A stretch of 12,917 nt of DNA. Source: Bacteroidales bacterium UBA1722. Lineage in GTDB: Bacteria > Bacteroidota > Bacteroidia > Bacteroidales > UBA932. The position numbers were made by a program, and so were the translations under genes. This document shows, piece after piece, positions 7,221 to 12,917 of this stretch. How positions within the stretch are numbered: the first letter of the stretch is position 1; each line of letters begins with the position of its first letter. The stretch lies in assembly GCA_002317435.1 (NCBI GenBank), contig DCIQ01000163.1:40232-53148 (forward strand), given 5' to 3'. The notes below the pieces were generated by a model that had not been told where the DNA came from, searched no databases, and was given only the letters and a program-made list of their open reading frames with translations.

Positions 7221-10103
7221 TTGTTAACTTGCCGAAAAAAAAAATTGAATACAAAGCCTATAATATTTGTAATAGTATTCTTTTTATATAGCGGCGGGTG
7301 TCTTATGTTCGGACAGAATGTCGGGGCGAACACTGTTAACTCTGCATATCTTTATGTGAAAGTCACTGAATCAGGTGAAGATATACCTGTACAGATGGCT
7401 TCTGTGTATATTGTCCCTACGGGGGATACTGCCGCTACGGCATTTACGTTCACAAATGCGAAAGGTATAGCTTCGTTGTCGGACATTGCCGCAGGGAATT
7501 ATGTCTTGAATGTGCAGATGCTCGGGTTTGTGCCATACAGAGAAGAGATACAACTAAAATCACGAACAGCGCTATCTATTTCTGTAATACTCAAGGAACA
7601 TTTCAAGGAACTTGAAGGGGTGACCATTACAGCTAATGGAGATCTTGTAACGACGAGAGGAGACACACTTATATATAATGCAACATCATTTCGCACTGCG
7701 AGTAATGCGAATTTGGGAGATTTGTTGAAGAAGATGCCTGGGATTGAGGTTGGGAGGGGGCAGGTTAAAATTAATGGAGAGCCTGTGACTAAAATAACAG
7801 TGGAAGGTAAGACCTTTTTTTTGGGTGACATGTCCAAGGCTCTTGAGAATCTTCCGGCCTATATTGTCAATAAGATTAATATAATTGATGAGGAAAATCG
7901 GGATAAGTTCGGTCTGGGCAGTAAAAGAAAAAAGATGGATATCAGGCTGAAGGATGAATATCGCAATGGCTGGTTCGGCCAAGTCTCTGCAGAAGGTGGC
8001 TCTTCAATTAATGATGATTCTTCTAATCCTATTGATGACTCAGCCCATGCCTTGTTCAATGCCAAACTGTATTCTTCGCTTTATGGTGAAAATGACCAAC
8101 TTACATTTCTTGGTGGGGGAAATAATGTCAATGCAAATCAATTGTCGCATAACGCATCCGGTCTGTCTAAAATAGCATCCTTCGGTGTGAATTACAATAC
8201 ATCCCGGATTACGGATATGGAGACAGATGGTTCGGCATCGTACGATTTCAAGGATAACGATGATTGTGCAGAATCCCAACGCACATCTTTCCAAACCTCT
8301 GGAAATGAGATAATCACTGATCGTCTCAAGAGTAATAATGCCATAAGCCATTCCACCAAAGCTCATTTCGGCATGGGGAAGCCATTGGAAAAACCTGGTT
8401 CTGAGGGTTTTCAGATAGGAGTTGATATTAGTCAAAATTGGAGAAAGATTTCCGGTGAAAGTATTTCTTCAACGAGAAATTCTATAGAAGAACTTAATGG
8501 CAGTGTCTCGCGCATATCAGGTGTTTCCGATGATTTCGGCATAGATTTAGGTGTTAGGGCACAGTATTTTTTGGATAAGCGCTCTGTACATCAGCTTTCG
8601 TTCCGTGGTACCATCGGGTATGCTGATATTCGTGGGAACAGTGAGGAGTATTTGATAACCCGATTTAAAGAATCTGCTGAAACGCGCAGCCTTCTCTATG
8701 ATGATAAGAATAACGAACTACGGTTTGATGGCACATTGTCGTATTCGGCACAGTGTTCCCGTCATTGGGAAATTTTGACAACAGCATCAGTTGAATATAG
8801 TTCATTTAAAGATATGAGGGATGCTGAGAACGCGGAGGATAACAACAGGAACGAATATTATTCCAAGTACGCAAAAGACAGAAATATTGAATTAACGGAA
8901 AGTATTGTTACCAAATACAGAAACAATTTCGCCGGAAGTAAAATTTTTAGTACGTCATTCGGTCTATGTGTTTATGAGGATAAGATTTCCCATTTCTCAA
9001 TTCAAAGTGCGAAAGAAAATAGAAATGCCTTGTGGATTATCAATGTCGGACCTGTAGCTTCGGTGACTTTTAATGATTTCAAGAATTCATATACGATATC
9101 CACAAGAGGTAAAAGCAATGGGCCGTCCAATAGTACATACACCAGTCCGGTGCTTGATGTTTCCGACCCGGTCAACATCTCAACAGGTAATATTTACCTT
9201 AAATCGAGTTATCATCAGGATCTTGTATTACAGTTGCGCATTCGCCCCGCAATGTTGAAATCAGCGGTCTTATCAATGAGGCTCAATGGCTCGGTCGATA
9301 TAAATAAAATTACCAGTGCCAGCTGGTACGACAGTTTGGCAGTGCGTTATTCTATTCCGGTCAACTCTGTCCATCCCTGCTATAATGCCGGGCTGGACGT
9401 GACCTATGTTCAACCTCTCAATAAAAAGAAAAGTCTCAATTTGACAGTCTCCCCGAAAGTCTCCTTAGGTAATGTCACAAATTATGTTTCAAACGGTCCT
9501 CTCCGTAGCCTTGATCGGGATAGTTTTGAGTATGCCGAGATGATGAGATGGTTTTATGGAGACAGCAAGGGTAGTGAATTTTACAGTGGGAGAAGCGGTT
9601 TCATTGAGACTGGTATTCTCCGGGTGAACTGGTCGTTGAAGACCGACTTGAAATATGAAATTCGCTCATCTTCATTAAGATTTGGGGGATTTGTGGATAA
9701 TACCAGAAACAATTACTCTGCATCTCCTTCAGCGAGGGTTAATAACTGGCGTTTTAATGCCTTTGCCGAATGGTTGTGGCAGAATGGTACTGGCTGGGAA
9801 TTTGAAACTCGTTTTGATTATTATGGATATCAAGGATTCAGTGACAATTATAACCGTCCTGAATATCTTTTGAACGTCAGTTTATCAAAGGTTATCAAGT
9901 CGTTTACTTTACGTCTGTCTGCATATGATGTCTTAGGTAGTGCAAAATCCTTCTATCACGTGTCATATGCGGAATATGAGGAGGATGTATATCATAATAA
10001 TATCGGACGTTGTATTCTTGTCGGGCTTTCATATAATTTCGGCAAATGGGATCGTTCCGCAAAAATAAAAGTCCAACAGAAATCAAAAGATAAAAATCTG
10101 TAA
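7221..10103 (+). CDS. TonB-receptor-like outer-membrane beta-barrel protein with carboxypeptidase-regulatory-like domain
   Basis: Predicted outer-membrane beta-barrel, probably for import or export of a ligand. Numbering from TTG 7221 (960 residues): a Sec signal of basic residues and hydrophobic stretch (13-30); a CarboxypepD-regulatory-like beta-sandwich (about 42-127); a plug-like domain (about 140-243) with the family hallmarks GDTLIYNATSF, LGDLLKKMPGIEV and VEGKTFF; then a large barrel rich in aromatic-alternating strands, ending near LSYNFGKW with a short polar tail. It resembles the Bacteroidota 'outer membrane beta-barrel family' proteins related to TonB receptors; no SusD-like partner is present. 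No ATG precedes the signal sequence. TTG 7221 or TTG 7245 are the workable starts, and ATG 7305 would remove the signal. An A10 tract (7235-7244) lies between the two TTGs. Its stop is 2 nt from the next gene, so the two are co-translated. Confidence 0.9.
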   Translation: MLTCRKKKLNTKPIIFVIVFFLYSGGCLMFGQNVGANTVNSAYLYVKVTESGEDIPVQMASVYIVPTGDTAATAFTFTNAKGIASLSDIAAGNYVLNVQMLGFVPYREEIQLKSRTALSISVILKEHFKELEGVTITANGDLVTTRGDTLIYNATSFRTASNANLGDLLKKMPGIEVGRGQVKINGEPVTKITVEGKTFFLGDMSKALENLPAYIVNKINIIDEENRDKFGLGSKRKKMDIRLKDEYRNGWFGQVSAEGGSSINDDSSNPIDDSAHALFNAKLYSSLYGENDQLTFLGGGNNVNANQLSHNASGLSKIASFGVNYNTSRITDMETDGSASYDFKDNDDCAESQRTSFQTSGNEIITDRLKSNNAISHSTKAHFGMGKPLEKPGSEGFQIGVDISQNWRKISGESISSTRNSIEELNGSVSRISGVSDDFGIDLGVRAQYFLDKRSVHQLSFRGTIGYADIRGNSEEYLITRFKESAETRSLLYDDKNNELRFDGTLSYSAQCSRHWEILTTASVEYSSFKDMRDAENAEDNNRNEYYSKYAKDRNIELTESIVTKYRNNFAGSKIFSTSFGLCVYEDKISHFSIQSAKENRNALWIINVGPVASVTFNDFKNSYTISTRGKSNGPSNSTYTSPVLDVSDPVNISTGNIYLKSSYHQDLVLQLRIRPAMLKSAVLSMRLNGSVDINKITSASWYDSLAVRYSIPVNSVHPCYNAGLDVTYVQPLNKKKSLNLTVSPKVSLGNVTNYVSNGPLRSLDRDSFEYAEMMRWFYGDSKGSEFYSGRSGFIETGILRVNWSLKTDLKYEIRSSSLRFGGFVDNTRNNYSASPSARVNNWRFNAFAEWLWQNGTGWEFETRFDYYGYQGFSDNYNRPEYLLNVSLSKVIKSFTLRLSAYDVLGSAKSFYHVSYAEYEEDVYHNNIGRCILVGLSYNFGKWDRSAKIKVQQKSKDKNL

Positions 10104-10105
10104 TC

Positions 10106-12067
10106 ATGAAAAAATGTGGAAATTGGCAGCGATATGTTCTTGAGTGGGGTGTTCTCGCCGCACTTGTGTTCTTCATTATAGCAAAAACAAGTACAGGCGG
10201 ACGTATAAATCCTGATTCATATTGTCCGTTTGGTGGACTTCAAGCTTTTGTGAATTATGTATCGCACGGCTCACTACCATGCGATATGAACTCGTTCCAG
10301 ATAATATCCGGAATCGCTCTTGTCGTGGCAGTTGTATTGTTCAGTAAACTGTTTTGTGCATTTCTCTGTCCTTTGGGTACGATAAGTGATTTATTGATAA
10401 AATGGAGGAAGCACATGAATGTCAGGCCTGTATTGATACCTACAAGAGGTTCGCTTGATAAAATACTGAGGATAGTCAAGTATGTCCTTCTGTTTGTGAT
10501 ATTATATAGTACGATGGCTACAGGAGAACTTCTCTGTAAGAGATTTGATCCATATTACGCGATGGCAACGGGGTTTAGAGGAGAACTTACATTATGGATT
10601 AGCCTAGGGATGCTGTTCCTGCTTGTATTAGGTTCATTTTTCATAGATAATTTTTGGTGCAGATATGTGTGCCCTCTTGGTGCAGTGTCCAATACTTGTA
10701 AATATTGGCTATGGGTGGTTACTATGTTGGGGGTTGTATATATGGTAAATTCCATCTCGACACAATTCCCGGTATGGTGTATTGTCGCGTTGATATGTTC
10801 AATAGGGTATATGTTTGAGATTTTTAGCCCTCGAACTTCGCTGCAGGTTCTTTATGTGCACAGGACTAAGGAGCGTTGTGACGCTTGCATGTCCTGCGAA
10901 AAGAAATGTCCGTATCACATTAATATTACAGGTTTCAACGGAGCGGTGGAGGATGTTGACTGTATGTTGTGTGGAGAATGTGTTGCGAACTGCCCTTCAG
11001 AGGCATTGAATTTAGGCTTTTCAGAGAAACGTTCTGCCCCCAAGTTCAATCGTTTTATCCCTGCGATATTGACGGTTGTCATCGTTGTTGTTTCTATGCT
11101 GATAGGCAAAAACTTCGAATTGCCTACGATTAATCAGGTGTGGGGAACGGAGAGCACAAAAGATTATCAAACCTTTACCCTTGAAAATCTCAGTCAGGTG
11201 CATTGTTATGCAAGCAGCAAGTCATTTATGGGCAAACTTCAACAGATCGAGGGTGTTCATGGTGTAAGAACATATGTACAGCACCATAGGGCTGAGATTT
11301 TGTTCGATCCTGATGTAACGACTTCGGAGAAGATAAGGGAGGAATTGTATGTAAGTGCTAATTTTCAGATATCTGCTCCTGATCATAATGTAGTTTCGAC
11401 TCTTAGAGTGGTAACTATTCGTACGGAGAAAATGACACGCTCTAATTCAGTGAATCTTCTTGGTCTGCAGTTTAAACAACGTGACAGCTTGATTTATGGA
11501 TTGAGCACTGAGTGGGACATGCCTCTTATTGTGAAAATGTATGTTGATCCGGCTTTTGACAAGGATGAAGATTGGATTAGAAATGTAGTCAATATGCCTT
11601 TCCTTGAGATGGAGAATGCTCACACAGGTAAGATAACCAAAATGCCACTCGGTTTCGAATTTGTGCGTATGGAACATTCTGATTCCACTATCAGCACTGT
11701 TGATTTTCTTCATATGATGTTCAAGCCTTTTGTGGCTGAGTTCAAATCTGTTTCAGAAGTTGATTCTTCTGTTGAGCAGTTCCTATATGAAATTCCGGAG
11801 AAGAATGTTACAAAACCTATTGTAGTGCGACAAATGCCACTTCTTGCTTCTTATTTGAGTGGACAGAAAGGCATTGGTGCAGTATATACTTGTCTTAATG
11901 ATGATTGTAAACCGACTCTTGTAGTACGTTTTTATCATCCGATGACAGCAGATGGATTATATGACCTTTTATCTGCTGAAAAATGGTCTGTGCAGGAAAA
12001 GGAAGGTGCACATTCCGTTCTTGCTCCCTTCAAATATGTTGATAAGGGTATAGTGCGCAAGTTGTAA
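10106..12067 (+). CDS. NapH/NosR/CcoG-like polytopic iron-sulfur protein with periplasmic HMA-like tail
   Basis: Predicted inner-membrane redox protein of 653 residues. Hydrophobic segments near 12-26, 65-83, 121-138, 162-181, 201-216, 222-240 and 317-334 and the positive-inside rule give seven helices, N-terminus inside and a 320-residue C-terminal tail in the periplasm. A CPFGG motif (C40) lies in the first outer loop. Two membrane-edge CxxxCP motifs (C84/C88 and C185/C189) are typical of the NapH/NosR family. A cytoplasmic two-[4Fe-4S] domain follows (C258, C261, C264, C268-P; C286, C289, C292, C296-P). The tail has an HMA-like fold pattern at about 365-416 (VHCYASS, then IEGVHGVRTYV and AEILFDP), with the metal CxxC reduced to one Cys. 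A second similar pattern may lie at about 577-628 (C596, C601). No FMN-binding domain like that of NosR is visible. Substrate unknown; metal reduction or delivery is a guess from CcoG and HMA parallels. Confidence 0.9.
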   Translation: MKKCGNWQRYVLEWGVLAALVFFIIAKTSTGGRINPDSYCPFGGLQAFVNYVSHGSLPCDMNSFQIISGIALVVAVVLFSKLFCAFLCPLGTISDLLIKWRKHMNVRPVLIPTRGSLDKILRIVKYVLLFVILYSTMATGELLCKRFDPYYAMATGFRGELTLWISLGMLFLLVLGSFFIDNFWCRYVCPLGAVSNTCKYWLWVVTMLGVVYMVNSISTQFPVWCIVALICSIGYMFEIFSPRTSLQVLYVHRTKERCDACMSCEKKCPYHINITGFNGAVEDVDCMLCGECVANCPSEALNLGFSEKRSAPKFNRFIPAILTVVIVVVSMLIGKNFELPTINQVWGTESTKDYQTFTLENLSQVHCYASSKSFMGKLQQIEGVHGVRTYVQHHRAEILFDPDVTTSEKIREELYVSANFQISAPDHNVVSTLRVVTIRTEKMTRSNSVNLLGLQFKQRDSLIYGLSTEWDMPLIVKMYVDPAFDKDEDWIRNVVNMPFLEMENAHTGKITKMPLGFEFVRMEHSDSTISTVDFLHMMFKPFVAEFKSVSEVDSSVEQFLYEIPEKNVTKPIVVRQMPLLASYLSGQKGIGAVYTCLNDDCKPTLVVRFYHPMTADGLYDLLSAEKWSVQEKEGAHSVLAPFKYVDKGIVRKL

Positions 12068-12085
12068 CCTGCGTTTTTTTGTTTT
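12056..12085 (+). terminator. Probable intrinsic terminator of the iron-sulfur operon
   Basis: A hairpin spans 12056-12073: CGCA pairs with TGCG and GTT with AAC, with one A-C mismatch and a 4-nt loop. It overlaps the stop codon and is followed directly by seven T, a G and four T. Position and T-run fit an intrinsic terminator for the three-gene unit; the stem is modest. Confidence 0.5.
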
Positions 12086-12345
12086 ATTGCAAAGCCTAAA
12101 ATCGGTAGAATCCGATGTGCCATTTTGATGAAATAAAAATTTTACCTCTGCAGTACATTCCCGGAGAGAGTCCGGATGACTATATGAAGAGCCTGACGGC
12201 ACCGTGCGGCGGGCCCGCGCGACAAATCCGAGGAGTCGGATGACCGCAGTCACATTGAAGGGAGGAGAGATGGGATTTGTGGCATATCCATCTTGGATAA
12301 TGGCTCGGAATGATTAAATTCGCGTGATTTCAAAGCGTTAAGGGT
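12086..12345. other. Intergenic region with several small hairpins
   Basis: No recognised gene. Perfect short stems occur at ATCGG/CCGAT (12101-12116), CCGGA/TCCGG (12161-12175), a self-complementary GCGGGCCCGC (about 12208-12217), ATCCGA/TCGGAT (12226-12241) and TATCCA/TGGATA (12285-12299). The second and fourth are followed by near-identical GGATGAC, giving an imperfect direct repeat about 65 bp apart (12168-12180 and 12233-12244). It could be a structured leader of the downstream gene, a repeat array, or a recombination scar. No tRNA-like or rRNA-like sequence was seen. Confidence 0.45.
12115..12243 (+). CDS. Candidate small ORF, 42 residues, unknown
   Basis: ATG 12115 to TGA 12243 encodes 42 residues (MCHFDEIKILPLQYIPGESP, then a short GC-rich end). 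I do not recognise it. The first 25 residues look protein-like, the rest less so. No ribosome site is evident and the frame runs through the hairpins of this gap. It may be a gene remnant or chance. Confidence 0.15.
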   Translation: MCHFDEIKILPLQYIPGESPDDYMKSLTAPCGGPARQIRGVG

Positions 12346-12917
12346 ATGGATGCAAGTGTCAGGCGCAAGATGCCGATAGGCATACAGGATTTTGAGAATC
12401 TGATTAAGGACGGGTATGTTTATGTCGACAAGACAGAAAGGATTCATCAACTGGTTACCCAGGGGAAGTATTATTTCTTATCCCGTCCCCGCCGTTTCGG
12501 GAAGAGTCTTCTGATAAGCACTCTTGAGGCACTCTTTCTCGGGAAACGTGAGTCGTTCAAGGGTCTGGCTATCGACAGCAAACCCGACATCGACTGGGCT
12601 GTTCATCCTGTGCTGAGACTGGATTTGAATGCGGAGAATTATAGTTCAAGTGGCAGTTTGGATGCTCAGTTGAATTCTTTCCTTACCAATGCGGAAGCGA
12701 TATACGGGAGAGAAGATACGGATACGACCTTTGGGTTACGTTTTTCGGGTATCATCAAACGTGCATACGAAAAGACCGGCCGTCGTGTGGTGATACTTGT
12801 GGATGAGTACGACAAACCGATGCTTCAAGCCATAGGTAATCCGGAACTTCAGGAGGCATACCGCTCGACTTTGAAGGGTTTCTACGGCGCCTTGAAATCG
12901 ATGGACGCATACATCCG
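12346..12917 (+). CDS. AAA-ATPase-like / PD-(D/E)XK nuclease superfamily protein (3' end outside window)
   Basis: The 190 codons from ATG 12346 to the right edge form the N-terminal AAA-ATPase-like domain of a family whose full length is usually about 520-580 residues, with a C-terminal PD-(D/E)XK nuclease-like domain beyond the window. The opening matches well: PIGIQDFENLIKDGYVYVDK (10-29), the atypical P-loop LSRPRRFGKSLL (45-56) and a Walker B-like VILVDEYDKPM (149-159). ATG 12346 has a weak purine-rich TAAGGGT just before it; ATG 12370 is the alternative. These genes occur in many copies in gut Bacteroidales and their role is not established, with defence or mobile-element functions often suspected. 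It is separated from the iron-sulfur operon by a terminator and a 260-nt gap, so it is likely unrelated to it. Confidence 0.9.
   Translation, partial: MDASVRRKMPIGIQDFENLIKDGYVYVDKTERIHQLVTQGKYYFLSRPRRFGKSLLISTLEALFLGKRESFKGLAIDSKPDIDWAVHPVLRLDLNAENYSSSGSLDAQLNSFLTNAEAIYGREDTDTTFGLRFSGIIKRAYEKTGRRVVILVDEYDKPMLQAIGNPELQEAYRSTLKGFYGALKSMDAYI

Noticed and set aside
7290..7320. Lipoprotein signal (SGGC) in the outer-membrane barrel protein
   Set aside because: The -3 position is Ser rather than Leu/Val/Ile, and beta-barrel proteins of this family are not lipoproteins; an ordinary Sec signal fits better.
1..12917. CRISPR arrays, tRNA or rRNA genes, transposase genes, riboswitches
   Set aside because: No regularly spaced repeats, no tRNA cloverleaf or rRNA signature, and no transposase motifs were seen on either strand.

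Overview
The window looks like a piece of a Bacteroidota (order Bacteroidales) chromosome. The evidence is two promoters with the Bacteroidota -7 box TAnnTTTG, an outer-membrane beta-barrel with an N-terminal carboxypeptidase-regulatory-like domain, an AAA-ATPase-like gene of the kind abundant in gut Bacteroidales, and weak or absent Shine-Dalgarno sequences. I cannot name the genus.

Bases 1-3807 are the conserved, GC-richer part, read on the minus strand. They hold mutS and, 10 nt downstream, a MacB/FtsX-type ABC transporter permease that runs off the left edge. The 303-nt gap upstream of mutS carries a perfect 29-bp inverted repeat (3907-3984) whose arms each contain a 14-bp palindrome. Bases 4111-6391 are a complete type II restriction-modification operon, also on the minus strand: a PaeR7I/XhoI-family endonuclease followed by an overlapping adenine-N6 methyltransferase. 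Both this operon and mutS start from near-identical -7 boxes.

Bases 6847-12067 on the plus strand form the most interesting unit, three tightly arranged genes. They encode a tiny two-cluster ferredoxin with an N-terminal hydrophobic export or anchor segment; a TonB-receptor-like outer-membrane beta-barrel protein of about 950 residues; and, 2 nt later, a seven-helix NapH/NosR/CcoG-like iron-sulfur protein with a roughly 320-residue periplasmic tail containing one and perhaps two degenerate heavy-metal-associated (HMA)-like modules. Read together, they suggest an electron path from cytoplasmic donors across the inner membrane to a periplasmic ferredoxin and/or metal-handling domain, paired with a dedicated outer-membrane protein. 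The substrate cannot be told from sequence. I do not recognise this as a characterised system.

Bases 12068-12345 are a non-coding stretch with a likely terminator and several small hairpins. From 12346 a plus-strand AAA-ATPase-like/PD-(D/E)XK gene begins and runs off the right edge. The restriction operon and the iron-sulfur operon are visibly more AT-rich than mutS and probably arrived by transfer.
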